Positions 44,551 through 53,236 of a DNA stretch of 64,000 nucleotides are shown piece after piece. The translations under genes were made by a program, and so were the position numbers. The notes under the pieces were generated by a model. The model had not been told where the DNA came from. It saw only the letters and a program-made list of their open reading frames with translations, and did not search any database. Where the stretch lies: NCBI RefSeq assembly GCF_028737265.1, contig NZ_JAQZAK010000003.1, positions 310,001 through 374,000 of the forward strand, in the 5' to 3' direction. The number at the start of each line of letters is the position of its first letter. The stretch's first letter is position 1. The stretch is from Actinomycetospora callitridis. GTDB taxonomy: Bacteria; Actinomycetota; Actinomycetes; Mycobacteriales; Pseudonocardiaceae.

Positions 44551-44605
44551 GAGGGGCACGTTCGGCAGGCGCGCCTGCCCGATGACCATGCGCAACGTGC
44601 CCGTC
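44551..44605. repeat. Dispersed palindromic element B copy 1
   Basis: Outer arms GGGCACGTT (44554-44562) and AACGTGCCC (44594-44602) enclose the perfect 16-bp palindrome GGCAGGCGCGCCTGCC (44564-44579). The inverse of this element, with its first 22 bases identical, is at 54736-54788. In both places element A follows within 8-20 bases. The surrounding 44401-44757 contains no gene. Confidence 0.8.
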
Positions 44606-44625
44606 GCGGCGGGTCGGACGGGCAG

Positions 44626-44711
44626 CTCTCCATCTCGATCTCCCGGGAGTGCCGTCAGCGTGGTCTCACCCGAGAGCACTGGTGACACTCCGGAGAGATC
44701 GAGATGGAGAG
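44626..44711. repeat. Dispersed inverted repeat, element A copy 2
   Basis: Arms of 28 bp starting CTCTCCATCTCGATCTCCCG (44626) and ending CGAGATGGAGAG (44711) match at 25 of 28 positions around a 30-base loop. This is the best-preserved of the three A copies. It lies 46 bases after the EamA stop codon. Confidence 0.88.
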
Positions 44712-44757
44712 GTCCACCCCCGGAGGTGGGGCCGGCCCGTCCCCGGTGGAGCGACCG

Positions 44758-45762
44758 TCACCGACGAGGGGTCGCGGGGGCCTCCGGCCCGGCCACGTCG
44801 GCGTCCGGCGCGGGCTCCCCCGCCGGCGCCGTCGGCGTGGCCCGGGTCCGCGCCGCCACCGCCACGGCGCCGAGGACGACGGCGCAGCCGACGAGCTGGA
44901 GCACCCCGGGCACCTCGGCGAGGATCAGCGCGCCGAGCAGGACCGCGCCCACGGGCTGCAGCAGGAGGATCGAGGCGCCGGTGGAGGACGCGAGGCGCGG
45001 CAGGGCGGACGCGATGAGCACCCAGCCGACGACCTGGCCGACGATCGCCAGCACGACGAGCCACATCAGGGAGCGCGCGTCCGGCGCGAGGTCGATCCCC
45101 TGCCAGAACGAGCCGACGGCGAACGACGTCACCGCGGCCCCGACGGTGGCGATCGCGACCGGGGTGAACCGCTGGCCCGGACCGGCGCCGAGGCGCACGA
45201 AGAGCAGATAGCCCGCGTAGGCGGCCGCGGCGATCAGCGCGGTCACGGTGCCGCGGACCGGGGCGACGCCGGTCACCGCCTCCGGGTCACCGAGGAGGCC
45301 GCCCGCCAGGGCGACACCGACGAGCATCACGGGCACGGCGAGCACGAACGTGCGGCGCACCCGCTCACCGAGGACGAGGAACGCGAGCAGCGGGAGGATC
45401 ACCACCTGCACGTTGACCAGCACCGTCGACACCCCGGCCCCGACGGCGTGCACGGACTCCGCCCACAGGGTCATGTCGAGTCCGAGCAGCGCGCCGCCGA
45501 CGAACAGCACGAGCGGACGGTTGCCCGTCGTCGGCGACGACCGCAGGCGGCGCCGCCGCTCGAGCAGGGCCAGCGGCACGAGCAGCGGGAGCGCGAGCGC
45601 GCAGCGGAAGAACGTCGCGGTGCCCGGGCTGACGTCGGCGAGCGCGATGAAGATCGGCGAGAACGCGATGCACAGGCTGCCGGCGACGGCGACCAGACGC
45701 GGGTCGACGCGGGGCACGACCGAGGGACCGGCCGGGGCGGGGCCGACGAGGGATCGCGTCAC
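44758..45762 (-). CDS. EamA/DMT-family transporter
   Basis: The 334-residue membrane protein has ten helices in two EamA repeats. The first includes GTATFFRCALALPLLVPLALLERRRR and ILPLLAFLVLGERVRRTFVLAVPVMLVG; the second includes GQVVGWVLIASALPRLASSTGASILLLQPVGAVLLGALILAE. It probably exports a metabolite or amino acid. It is divergent from a LysR gene 74 bases away, the usual arrangement for an effector-induced exporter. Location between his and trp genes makes an aromatic amino acid or a pathway intermediate a reasonable guess. GTG start at 45762. Confidence 0.88.
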   Translation of the reverse strand: MTRSLVGPAPAGPSVVPRVDPRLVAVAGSLCIAFSPIFIALADVSPGTATFFRCALALPLLVPLALLERRRRLRSSPTTGNRPLVLFVGGALLGLDMTLWAESVHAVGAGVSTVLVNVQVVILPLLAFLVLGERVRRTFVLAVPVMLVGVALAGGLLGDPEAVTGVAPVRGTVTALIAAAAYAGYLLFVRLGAGPGQRFTPVAIATVGAAVTSFAVGSFWQGIDLAPDARSLMWLVVLAIVGQVVGWVLIASALPRLASSTGASILLLQPVGAVLLGALILAEVPGVLQLVGCAVVLGAVAVAARTRATPTAPAGEPAPDADVAGPEAPATPRR

Positions 45763-45799
45763 GCCCTCGATGGTCGGTCCGATGACCGTTGAGGACCAG

Positions 45800-45816
45800 C
45801 GAGGTTTCCTGCCTCG
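45800..45816. promoter_or_regulatory. Candidate LysR operator
   Basis: CGAGG-TTTCCTG-CCTCG is an inverted repeat in the 74-base divergent region between the EamA and LysR genes, 21 bases upstream of the LysR start. LysR-type sites often have this layout. Binding is inferred. Confidence 0.4.
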
Positions 45817-45836
45817 AACTCGTTAGAGTCGCTACC

Positions 45837-46799
45837 GTGTTCGCCCTCGACCGGCTCCGGGCCCTCGACGCTCTCGCGACGCACCGGTCGGTGGCCGGCG
45901 CGGCGGCCGCCCTGCACCTCACGCCGTCGGCGGTGTCGCAGCAGCTGGCGAAGCTCGACCGCGAGGCGGGCGCGGTGCTCACCGAGCCGGCGGGGCGGGG
46001 CCTGCGCCTCACGCCCGCGGGCCGGATGCTCGCCGAGCACGCCGCGGACATCCTCGCCCGCGTCGCCACCGCCCGGCTCGACCTCGACCGGCTGCGCGAC
46101 GAGGTCGTGGGCGAGCTGCGCATCGGCGCGATCCCGACGTCGGTGCACGCCCTCGCCCCGGCCGCGCTCGCCCGCCTCCGGGCGACCTACCCGGACCTGC
46201 GGGTCGCCCTCGCCGACGGGGAGGCCGAGGAGACCGTGCCGGCCGTGCTGGCCGGTGACCTCGATCTGGCGATCGTGGAGAACTGGGACGGCTCGCCCGC
46301 CCCCGTCCCGGCCGGCACCTCGCGCGCCCGCCTCTGCGACGACGTCATCGACCTCCTCCTGCCGGCCGGCCACCGTCTGGCCGGTCCGGGACCGGTCGAC
46401 CTCGCCGAGGTCGACGACCTCGACTGGGTGGCCGACGGCGTCCACACCCGGGCGGGCGCGTGGCTGCTCCAGACGCTGCGCCGGGCGGGACTCCAGCCCC
46501 GGGTGACGTGCCAGGTCTGCGGGTTCGGGATGCACGTCGAGCTGGTCGCGGGCATCGGGGTCGCGGGGCTGGTCCCGCGCCTCGCGCGTCCCCCGCTACC
46601 GGCGGGCGTCGTCGCGGCGACGACGACGCCGCCGCTGCGCCGGAGCATCGACGCCGTGTGGCGCACCGACCGCGGGACGGCGGCGGTGCGGGCCGCGGTC
46701 GCGACGTTCACCGACGTCGCCGCCGAGCGCGACGCGGCCCAGGAGGGGCCGGCTCAGGCCTCGGGGCCGAGCAGCTGGTCGGCGTCGAAGCAGGTGTGA
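45837..46799 (+). CDS. LysR-family transcriptional regulator
   Basis: The protein has 320 residues. The N-terminal winged helix reads [42 protein letters not shown]. The ligand-binding domain begins at [30 protein letters not shown]. It is divergent from the EamA transporter and likely activates it. The GTG at 45837 is used; the frame is open to 45789. The last 15 codons overlap the convergent hisI gene by 46 bases (46754-46799), so the unconserved tail [13 protein letters not shown] is antisense to hisI. Confidence 0.9.
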   Translation: MFALDRLRALDALATHRSVAGAAAALHLTPSAVSQQLAKLDREAGAVLTEPAGRGLRLTPAGRMLAEHAADILARVATARLDLDRLRDEVVGELRIGAIPTSVHALAPAALARLRATYPDLRVALADGEAEETVPAVLAGDLDLAIVENWDGSPAPVPAGTSRARLCDDVIDLLLPAGHRLAGPGPVDLAEVDDLDWVADGVHTRAGAWLLQTLRRAGLQPRVTCQVCGFGMHVELVAGIGVAGLVPRLARPPLPAGVVAATTTPPLRRSIDAVWRTDRGTAAVRAAVATFTDVAAERDAAQEGPAQASGPSSWSASKQV

Positions 46800-47113
46800 T
46801 CGCCGGTGTGGCACGCGGCGCCGGACTGGTCGACCAGCACCAGGACGGTGTCGCCGTCGCAGTCGAGGCGCACCTCGACGACCTTCTGCACGTGGCCCGA
46901 CGTCGCACCCTTGATCCACAGCTCGCCGCGCGAGCGCGACCAGTAGGTGCCCTCGCGGGTCGCGAGCGTGCGCGCCAGGGCCTCGTCGCTCATCCACGCG
47001 ACCATGAGGACCTCGCGGGTGTCGTGCTGCTGGGCCACCGCGCAGACGAGGCCGTCGGGGGAGCGCTTGAGCCGGGCGGCGACGGCGGGGTCGAGCGTCC
47101 ACGTCTCGCTCAC
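46754..47113 (-). CDS. hisI: Phosphoribosyl-AMP cyclohydrolase
   Basis: HisI opens the purine ring of PR-AMP in step three of histidine synthesis. The 119-residue protein has the zinc and magnesium motifs [35 protein letters not shown] and [10 protein letters not shown]. It is the stand-alone form, without a fused HisE domain. The GTG at 47113 overlaps the hisF stop (GTGA). It is the last gene of the priA-hisF-hisI group, and its 3' end overlaps the convergent LysR gene. Confidence 0.95.
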   Translation of the reverse strand: MSETWTLDPAVAARLKRSPDGLVCAVAQQHDTREVLMVAWMSDEALARTLATREGTYWSRSRGELWIKGATSGHVQKVVEVRLDCDGDTVLVLVDQSGAACHTGDHTCFDADQLLGPEA

Positions 47114-47883
47114 CGGACCTCCACCCCCTCCTCGCGCAGGGAGTCCTTGACCTCACCGATCCGCATGATCCCGAAGTGGAACACGCTCGCCGCGAGCACC
47201 GCGTCCGCCCCCGCCGCCACGGCCGGCCCGAAGTGCTCGACGGCGCCCGCTCCCCCGCTGGCGATCACCGGCACGTCGACGAGCGAGCGCACCTTGCTGA
47301 TCATCTCGAGGTCGAAGCCGGCCTTCGTGCCGTCGGCGTCCATGGAGTTCAGGAGGATCTCGCCGACGCCGAGCTCCTGGCCGCGCTGCGCCCACTCCAG
47401 GGCGTCGATGCCGGTGCCGCGGCGACCGCCGTGCGTGGTGACCTCGAAGCCCGACGGCGTCGGCTGCCCGTCCGCGGGCACGCGCCGGGCGTCGACCGAC
47501 AGGACGACGCACTGCGAGCCGTAGCGGCGGCTGGCCTCGCCCAGGAACTCCGGGCGGGAGATCGCGGCGGTGTTGATGCCGACCTTGTCGGCGCCGGCGC
47601 GCAGGAGCTTGTCGATGTCCTCGTTCGTCCGCACGCCGCCGCCGACGGTGAGCGGGATGAAGACCTGCTCGGCGGTGCGCCGCACGACGTCGTAGGTGGT
47701 CTCGCGCTCGCCCGAGGAGGCGCTCACGTCGAGGAAGGTGAGCTCGTCGGCGCCCTCGGCGTCGTAGAGCCGGGCCATCTCGACGGGGTCGCCCGCGTCG
47801 CGCAGGTCGACGAAGTTGACGCCCTTGACCACCCTGCCCGCGTCGACGTCCAGGCAGGGGATCACGCGGACGGCGACACCCAT
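47110..47883 (-). CDS. hisF: Imidazole glycerol phosphate synthase, cyclase subunit
   Basis: The 257-residue TIM barrel forms imidazole glycerol phosphate from PRFAR with ammonia from HisH. It has the catalytic Asp in [16 protein letters not shown] and the second in [17 protein letters not shown], plus phosphate loops [11 protein letters not shown] and [10 protein letters not shown] at 47883. It lies 61 bases behind priA, with a hairpin in between, and is coupled to hisI downstream. Its partner hisH is 3 kb upstream at 50985. Confidence 0.96.
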   Translation of the reverse strand: MGVAVRVIPCLDVDAGRVVKGVNFVDLRDAGDPVEMARLYDAEGADELTFLDVSASSGERETTYDVVRRTAEQVFIPLTVGGGVRTNEDIDKLLRAGADKVGINTAAISRPEFLGEASRRYGSQCVVLSVDARRVPADGQPTPSGFEVTTHGGRRGTGIDALEWAQRGQELGVGEILLNSMDADGTKAGFDLEMISKVRSLVDVPVIASGGAGAVEHFGPAVAAGADAVLAASVFHFGIMRIGEVKDSLREEGVEVR

Positions 47884-47908
47884 ACCGCCCAGCCTAACCG
47901 CGTCCCCC

Positions 47909-47948
47909 GTGAGTGATCTTCCCGGCCATAGCCGGGAACTCCACTCAC
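47909..47948 (-). terminator. Strong two-tier hairpin between priA and hisF
   Basis: GTGAGTG and CACTCAC form an outer 7-bp stem. TTCCCGGC-CATA-GCCGGGAA forms an inner 8-bp stem, with 3-base internal loops between them. The outer arm covers the priA stop codon. Since hisF follows 26 bases later on the same strand, this is either an attenuator or a processing site rather than a complete stop. Confidence 0.6.
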
Positions 47949-48679
47949 GTACGGGTCGTCGCCAGCGCCTCCGCCAGGGTGAAGTTGCCGGCGTAGAGGG
48001 CCTTGCCGACGATCGCGCCCTCGACGCCCTGGTCCGCGAGGCCGTTGAGGATCCGCAGGTCGTCGAGGGACGAGACCCCGCCGGAGGCCACCACCGGGCG
48101 GTCGGTGCGCGCGCACACCGCCTCGAGCAGCTCGGTGTTCGGCCCGGTGAGCGTCCCGTCGCGGCCCACGTCGGTGACGACGTAGCGCGCGCAGCCCTCG
48201 GCGTCGAGGCGGGCGAGCACGCTCCAGAGGTCGCCGCCGTCGGACACCCAGCCGCGCGCCGCCAGCCGGTGGCGCCCCTCGGAGATCTTGACGTCGAGCC
48301 CCACGGCCACCCGGTCGCCGAACTCCGCGATCGCCGACGCGCACCAGGCGGGGTCCTCGAGCGCCGCGGTCCCGATGTTGACCCGCCGGCAGCCGGTGTC
48401 GAGCGCCCGGCGCAGCGAGGCGTCGTCCCGGATGCCGCCGGACAACTCGACCTTGATGTCGATCTTCTCGACCACCGAGGCGAGCAGCTCCGCGTTGGAC
48501 CCGCGCCCGAAGGCGGCGTCGAGGTCGACGAGGTGCAGCCACTCCGCCCCGTCGGCGGCCCAGGCCCGCGCCGCGTCGAGGGGGTCGCCGTAGCCGGTCT
48601 CGGTGCCGGCGACGCCCTGGACGAGGCGGACGGCCTGTCCGTCGACGACGTCCACGGCGGGCAGCAGGTCGATGGTCAC
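47945..48679 (-). CDS. priA: Bifunctional HisA/TrpF isomerase (PriA)
   Basis: The 244-residue TIM barrel isomerises ProFAR in histidine synthesis, and in actinobacteria the same enzyme usually also isomerises phosphoribosyl anthranilate for tryptophan. It shows [59 protein letters not shown] and [12 protein letters not shown]. No separate trpF lies in the his-trp cluster, which supports the dual role (inference). GTG start at 48679. A strong hairpin covers its stop codon. Confidence 0.94.
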   Translation of the reverse strand: MTIDLLPAVDVVDGQAVRLVQGVAGTETGYGDPLDAARAWAADGAEWLHLVDLDAAFGRGSNAELLASVVEKIDIKVELSGGIRDDASLRRALDTGCRRVNIGTAALEDPAWCASAIAEFGDRVAVGLDVKISEGRHRLAARGWVSDGGDLWSVLARLDAEGCARYVVTDVGRDGTLTGPNTELLEAVCARTDRPVVASGGVSSLDDLRILNGLADQGVEGAIVGKALYAGNFTLAEALATTRT

Positions 48680-48704
48680 GGCGCGCGATCGTAGCCAGCG
48701 GCCG

Positions 48705-49982
48705 TCAGGAGCCGAGCAGAGCCGCCTTCCGGCGCTCCAGCAGCTCCCGTTCGGCCACGGTGCGGACGAGATCGAGGGCGCGCTCGATCTCGGCGACGGC
48801 CTCGTCGACGCGGCCCAGCGTCGTGAGCATGTCGGCGCGCACCGCCGGCAGCAGGTGGTAGCCGGCGAGCGTCGGCTCCCTGGTCAGGGGCTCGAGCACC
48901 GCGAGCCCGGCCTCCGGGCCCTCGGCACGGGCGACGGCCACGGCCCGATTGAGCTCGATCACCGGGGACGGGGTGAGCGCCGCGAGCTCGGCGTAGAGGG
49001 CCGCGATCGCCGCCCAGTCGGTGTCGTCGGTGGACCGGGCGCGGGCGTGGCACGCGGCGATCGCCGCCTGCAGCACGTAGCGCCCGCGCCGCCCGTCCGC
49101 CTCGGCGCGGGCCAGCGCGGCCAGACCACGCCCGAGCAGCACGCGGTCCCAGCGCGCGCGGTCCTGGTCGCCCAGCAGCACCGGCTCCCCCGACGGCCCG
49201 ACGCGCGCCCGCAGGCGCGAGGCCTGCAATTCCATGAGCGCCACGAGCCCGTGCACCTCGGGCTCCTCGGGGGCCAGGGCGGCGAGGACGCGCCCGAGGC
49301 GCATCGCCTCGACGCACAGGGACGGGCGCGTCCAGTCCACGCCGGTCGTCGCGGCGTAGCCCTCGTTGAACACGAGGTAGATCACCTCGAGCACCGCGCC
49401 CAGCCGGGCGGCGAGCTCGTCGCCGACGGGCACGGCCAGGGCGTCGGGCCCCACGCCGGCCAGCCGCTTCTTCGCCCGCGAGATCCGCTGACCGATCGTC
49501 GGCGACGGGACGAGGAACGCGTGGGCGATCTCGTCGGTGGTCAGGCCGCCGAACAGCCGCAGCGTGAGCGCGACCCGGGACTCGCGGGCGACCGCCGGGT
49601 GGCAGGTGGCGAAGAGCAGGGCGAGGACGTCGTCGCCCACCGCCGCCGCCCCGTCCCCGACCGCCGCGTCCGCGGCCGGGGCGACGCCCGGCTCGTCCAG
49701 GAGCTCGGTCTTGCGCGCCAGGTTCTGCTCGCGCCGGATCACGTCGATCGCGCGGCGCCGGGCGGTCGCGGCGAGCCACGCACCGGGGTTGTCGGGGACC
49801 CCGTCGCGCGGCCACTGCTCCATGGCCGCGACGAGCGCATCGTGGGCGAGCTCCTCGGCGAGGCCGACGTCGCGCACGACCCGCGCGACGCCGGCCACGA
49901 TCCGGGCGGACTCCATCCGCCACACCGTTTCGAGGAGGGCGAAGGGATCGGTGTGGGAGGGGTCCGTGGCGGTCGTCGTCAT
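48705..49982 (-). CDS. ECF42-type RNA polymerase sigma factor with C-terminal helical extension
   Basis: The 425-residue protein has sigma region 2 ([47 protein letters not shown]) and region 4 ([40 protein letters not shown]). A 230-residue TPR-like tail follows, containing NEGYAATTG and [20 protein letters not shown] segments ([16 protein letters not shown]). This domain layout and the two YCII/DGPF genes directly upstream define the ECF42 group. No anti-sigma factor is adjacent; the tail probably controls activity. Its ATG shares one base with the stop of the YCII gene at 49982. Confidence 0.92.
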   Translation of the reverse strand: MTTTATDPSHTDPFALLETVWRMESARIVAGVARVVRDVGLAEELAHDALVAAMEQWPRDGVPDNPGAWLAATARRRAIDVIRREQNLARKTELLDEPGVAPAADAAVGDGAAAVGDDVLALLFATCHPAVARESRVALTLRLFGGLTTDEIAHAFLVPSPTIGQRISRAKKRLAGVGPDALAVPVGDELAARLGAVLEVIYLVFNEGYAATTGVDWTRPSLCVEAMRLGRVLAALAPEEPEVHGLVALMELQASRLRARVGPSGEPVLLGDQDRARWDRVLLGRGLAALARAEADGRRGRYVLQAAIAACHARARSTDDTDWAAIAALYAELAALTPSPVIELNRAVAVARAEGPEAGLAVLEPLTREPTLAGYHLLPAVRADMLTTLGRVDEAVAEIERALDLVRTVAERELLERRKAALLGS

Positions 49983-50407
49983 CAGCTCCCGTGCTGCTGC
50001 GCCTGCCGCGCCCGCAGCTCCTCCTCGGCGTCGAGCACCTCCTGCGGCGCGAGGCCCTCGAAGTCCTCGGCCTCGGACACGCGCCGCACCTCGAGGCGCT
50101 CCCCGTCCCGGAACGGCGCGCGCTTGGCCCAGGACAGCGCCTCCTCGAGCGAGTCGACCTTGAGGATCCAGAACCCGCCGACCAGCTCCTTGGCCTCGGT
50201 GAACGGGCCGTCGCTGACGGTCGGCTCCTCGCCGTCGAACGTGACCGCGGCACCCTGCGAGCTGGGGGCGAGGCCCTCGCCGGCGAGCAGCACGCCGGCG
50301 TCGACCATCGCGGTGTTGAACCGGCCCATCTCCTCGAACATCGCGGGGTCCGGCGGGGTGTCCTTCTGGGCGTTCTCGTCGTACTTGAGCAGCAGCATGA
50401 AGCGCAT
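49982..50407 (-). CDS. YCII-related (DGPF domain) protein
   Basis: The 141-residue protein has a ferredoxin-like YCII fold. It starts MRFMLLLKYDENAQKDTPP, contains LLAGEGLAPSSQGAAVTFDGEE, the DGPF motif SDGPFTEAKELVGGFWIL and ends with a charged helix. AGGAG lies just before the ATG at 50407. DGPF proteins always accompany ECF42 sigma factors and are thought to be their targets or partners; the reaction is unknown. It overlaps the sigma gene by one base and is a paralog of the next gene. Confidence 0.9.
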   Translation of the reverse strand: MRFMLLLKYDENAQKDTPPDPAMFEEMGRFNTAMVDAGVLLAGEGLAPSSQGAAVTFDGEEPTVSDGPFTEAKELVGGFWILKVDSLEEALSWAKRAPFRDGERLEVRRVSEAEDFEGLAPQEVLDAEEELRARQAQQHGS

Positions 50408-50442
50408 CGGGATCTCCTGGACTCGTCGGGGTGTCGGTGGGG

Positions 50443-50877
50443 TCAGGCCTGCTGGCGCTCGGCGATCCGCTGCCGCAGGGTGGTCTCGGCGTCGAGCACC
50501 TCGGCGGGCGCGACACCCTCGAGCTCGGCCATCTCCGGGATGCGGCGGACCTGGAGCGTCACGCCGGGGCCGATCGGGCAGCGCCGCGCCCACTGCACGG
50601 CCTCTTCGCGGGAGGCGACCTCGAGCATCCAGAACCCCGCGACCACTTCCTTGGCCTCGGTGAACGGGCCGTCGGTGACGCTCGGGCCCTCGCCGTCGTG
50701 GGTCACGAGGAACCCCTCGGAGCTGGGCGCCAGGCCCTCGGCGGCCAGCAGGACGCCGGCCTCGACGAGGTCGTGGTTGAACCGGCCCATCGCCTCGAAG
50801 ACCTCGTCGGCCGGTGGGGCGTCGGCCTCGCCGATCCTCATCGACTCGGGGGCCTCCATGATCAGCATGTAGCGCAT
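50443..50877 (-). CDS. YCII-related (DGPF domain) protein, second copy
   Basis: The 144-residue protein is about half identical to its neighbour: MRYMLIMEAPESM, LLAAEGLAPSSEGFLVTHDGEGP, TDGPFTEAKEVVAGFWMLEV and APAEVLDAETTLRQRIAE. It is the first gene of the DGPF-DGPF-ECF42 operon. AGGAG precedes the ATG at 50877. Two paralogs side by side suggest a heterodimer or two substrates. The promoter should lie in 50878-50984, where an ECF42-type sequence may allow autoregulation. Confidence 0.9.
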   Translation of the reverse strand: MRYMLIMEAPESMRIGEADAPPADEVFEAMGRFNHDLVEAGVLLAAEGLAPSSEGFLVTHDGEGPSVTDGPFTEAKEVVAGFWMLEVASREEAVQWARRCPIGPGVTLQVRRIPEMAELEGVAPAEVLDAETTLRQRIAERQQA

Positions 50878-50984
50878 CGGTCGCTCCTCGTGGCTCGTCG
50901 ACGGGGCACTCTGCCCCGCCGCTCACCCACGCGTCGAACGGCTCCGGGGGTCTTCGACACGGTCTCGGGAAAATCGTCGGGAAA

Positions 50985-51668
50985 TCACCGGCGGAGTGCG
51001 CCGAGCCAGTTGGTCAGCAGCTCCGCGCCCGCGTCGCCCGACTTCTCGGGGTGGAACTGGGTGGCCGACAGCGGCCCGTTCTCCACGGCGGCCACGAAGT
51101 CCTCACCGTGGTGCGCCCACGTGACCCGCGCCGGCCGGAAGTGCTCGGGCGCCTCCTGCTCCCAGCGGCGCACCCCGAAGGAGTGGACGAAGTAGAAGCG
51201 CGTGGCCGGGTCCATGCCGGCGAACAGCACGCTGTCCTCCGGCGCCGACACCGTGTTCCACCCCATGTGGGGCAGCACGTCGGCCTGGAGCTTCTCGACG
51301 GTCCCGGGCCACTGCCCCGCGCCCCGGGCCTCCTCGCCGAACTCGACCCCACGCTCGAAGAGCACCTGCATGCCCACGCAGATGCCGAGCACGGGTCGTC
51401 CGCCCGCGAGGCGCTGCTCGATGAGGCGCTCGCCGGACACCGAGCGCAGGCCTGCCGCGCACGCCGCGAAGGCGCCCACGCCGGGCACGACGAGCCCGTC
51501 GGCGGCGAGGGCCGCGCGGTGGTCGGCGGTGACCTCGACGTCGGCGCCGACCCGCTGCAGGGCCCGCTCGGCCGACCGCAGGTTGCCCGAGCCGTAGTCG
51601 AGCACGACGACGCGCGGGGACCGGGTGCGGGCGGGGTTCTCCGTGGTCGACGGGGACGAGGTGGTCAC
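50985..51668 (-). CDS. hisH: Imidazole glycerol phosphate synthase, glutaminase subunit
   Basis: HisH supplies ammonia to HisF. The 227-residue class I amidotransferase has the nucleophile Cys in [14 protein letters not shown] and the His-Glu pair in [14 protein letters not shown], with [12 protein letters not shown] after a 15-residue leader. GTG start at 51668, 10 bases after the methyltransferase gene. It ends the hisB-TM-methyltransferase-hisH group; the ECF42 cassette separates it from priA. Confidence 0.96.
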   Translation of the reverse strand: MTTSSPSTTENPARTRSPRVVVLDYGSGNLRSAERALQRVGADVEVTADHRAALAADGLVVPGVGAFAACAAGLRSVSGERLIEQRLAGGRPVLGICVGMQVLFERGVEFGEEARGAGQWPGTVEKLQADVLPHMGWNTVSAPEDSVLFAGMDPATRFYFVHSFGVRRWEQEAPEHFRPARVTWAHHGEDFVAAVENGPLSATQFHPEKSGDAGAELLTNWLGALRR

Positions 51669-51678
51669 GACCTCCAGG

Positions 51679-52299
51679 CTACCGAGGCACCTGGAGCACG
51701 AGCAGGCGTCCCGGGCCGTCCGGGTCGGGTCCGTCGGCGCCCGCGACGGGGCTCGCGTACCCCTGCTCGGCGAGCCCGGCGACCTGGGCGTCGTACCCGG
51801 CGTCGTTCCAGGTGTCCTCGGGGATCGCGGCCACCACGTACCCGCCGGCGACGACGGCCCGCGCGAAGCCCGTGAGGGCGCCCGGTCCGAGGTGGCCCGG
51901 GACGAGGGCGCCGACGCAGGTGACGACCCCGAACTTGGCGCGGGCGCCCGGCACGCCGCGACGCAGGTCGGCGGGGCCCAGGTCGTGGTAGACCCGCCGC
52001 CGCCGGGCCTGGCGGATCATGCCCCGGGACAGGTCGAGGCCGTCGACCGAGCCGAACCCCCGGGCGGCGAGGGCGACGCCGACCAGCCCCGTCCCGCACC
52101 CGGCGTCGAGGACGTCGGCGCGCGGGTCGACGAGCTCGGCGACCCGGGCGGCGACGCGCTCGGGCCCGGCGTGCCCGAGGAGAGCCGCGACCTCCTCGCC
52201 GTCGTAGGTCGGCGCCCACTCGTCGTAGAGGCGACGGACCTCCTCGACCTCGCCCGCCGCGAGGAGGGCCGCGAGCCGGTCCTCGACGTCGGTGGCCAC
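51679..52299 (-). CDS. Class I SAM-dependent methyltransferase
   Basis: The 206-residue protein has the Rossmann methyltransferase motif [21 protein letters not shown], motif II with the acidic residue in [15 protein letters not shown], and a later [13 protein letters not shown] strand. The N-terminus [12 protein letters not shown] is typical of small-molecule methyltransferases. The substrate is unknown. The GTG at 52299 is preferred to an upstream start at 52335, which would overlap the small membrane protein gene. It is embedded between hisB and hisH, where methyltransferases are not required for histidine synthesis. Confidence 0.85.
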   Translation of the reverse strand: MATDVEDRLAALLAAGEVEEVRRLYDEWAPTYDGEEVAALLGHAGPERVAARVAELVDPRADVLDAGCGTGLVGVALAARGFGSVDGLDLSRGMIRQARRRRVYHDLGPADLRRGVPGARAKFGVVTCVGALVPGHLGPGALTGFARAVVAGGYVVAAIPEDTWNDAGYDAQVAGLAEQGYASPVAGADGPDPDGPGRLLVLQVPR

Positions 52300-52300
52300 C

Positions 52301-52468
52301 TCAGGCGCCGGGCACGAGACGCAGCACCGCGGCACCGAGCGCCAGCACGGCGAGCACGGCGCACACGACCGCGCCGAACCTGTTGCGCGACCAGAAGCTG
52401 ACCACGCCGCCGATGAGGAACCCGGCGAGCGCCAGCAGCCCGACGATCAGGAGGTCACCGGAGTTCAC
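52301..52468 (-). CDS. Small two-helix membrane protein in the his operon
   Basis: This 55-residue protein has two membrane helices ([22 protein letters not shown] and [22 protein letters not shown]) joined by the basic turn RNR. The GTG start at 52468 overlaps the hisB stop as GTGA, and the methyltransferase gene starts one base after its end, so it is firmly part of the operon. The function is unknown. It resembles small membrane proteins that follow hisB in other actinobacteria. Confidence 0.72.
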   Translation of the reverse strand: MNSGDLLIVGLLALAGFLIGGVVSFWSRNRFGAVVCAVLAVLALGAAVLRLVPGA

Positions 52469-53070
52469 GACTCCAGGACGCCCTTGGTCGACGCGGGGCC
52501 CTCGAGACGCGGGTCGGGCTCGGTCGCGGCGCGCAGGGCGCGGGCGAGCGCCTTGTACTCGGCCTCGGTGATGTGGTGGGGGTCGCGACCGCCGGTGACC
52601 CGCACGTGCAGGGCGATGCCGGCGTGGAAGGCGATCGACTCGAAGACGTGGCGGTTGAGCACCGTGGGGTAGTTGCCGCCGACGACGAACCCGGCCATGG
52701 AGTCGGGCTCGCCGGTGTGCACGCAGTAGGGCCGGCCCGAGACGTCGACGACGGCCTGCGCGAGCGCCTCGTCCATCGGGATCCAGGCGTCGCCGAAGCG
52801 CCGGATGCCGGACTTGTCGCCGAGTGCCTGCTTGAGCGCCTGCCCGAGCACGATCGACACGTCCTCGACGGTGTGGTGGGCGTCGATGTCGACGTCCCCG
52901 GTCGCCCGGACCACCAGGTCGAGCGCGCCGTGCTTGCCCAGCGCGTCGAGCATGTGGTCGAAGAAGGGCACGCCGGTGGCGACCTCCGTGCGCCCCGTGC
53001 CGTCGAGATCGATCTCGACGAGCACGCTCGACTCCTTGGTCACCCGCTCCACGCGTCCCGTTCGCCCCAC
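52465..53070 (-). CDS. hisB: Imidazoleglycerol-phosphate dehydratase
   Basis: The manganese-dependent dehydratase has 201 residues. Its twin metal motifs are [20 protein letters not shown] and [32 protein letters not shown] and the tail [12 protein letters not shown] are also diagnostic. It is the stand-alone actinobacterial form without a phosphatase domain. The GTG at 53070 gives the usual start [16 protein letters not shown]. The gene is separated from hisC by an HxlR/RibD-type divergon and a zinc-ribbon gene (53237-54722). Confidence 0.97.
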   Translation of the reverse strand: MGRTGRVERVTKESSVLVEIDLDGTGRTEVATGVPFFDHMLDALGKHGALDLVVRATGDVDIDAHHTVEDVSIVLGQALKQALGDKSGIRRFGDAWIPMDEALAQAVVDVSGRPYCVHTGEPDSMAGFVVGGNYPTVLNRHVFESIAFHAGIALHVRVTGGRDPHHITEAEYKALARALRAATEPDPRLEGPASTKGVLES

Positions 53071-53161
53071 GTGTCCAGGCTACGCACCCGGGCCAGGAGC
53101 ACGCTGCCACCCCGAACGGCCGATCGTGGTGGTCCGCGTCGTCACCTAACGTTGACGCGGT

Positions 53162-53225
53162 CGTGTGGGTCGGGGGAACGGATCACACGGGCGAGGAGGG
53201 CCGCGGCGCGCGGTCGCTCCGTGTG
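53162..53225 (+). promoter_or_regulatory. Switch-like leader with three competing arms
   Basis: CGTGTG (53162-53167), CACACGG (53184-53190) and CCGTGTG (53219-53225) are mutually complementary. The middle arm can pair with the first (6 bp) or the third (7 bp). The third arm directly abuts the ribosome site GAGGGGG of the gene at 53237. This is a possible leader switch; not a riboswitch class I recognise. Confidence 0.4.
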
Positions 53226-53236
53226 AGGGGGACGAC

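Noticed and set aside
53162..53225. A c-di-AMP (ydaO-type) riboswitch, suggested by GGGGGAACGGATCACACGG
   Set aside because: The segment is too short and lacks the second conserved half of that class; kept only as an unclassified leader.
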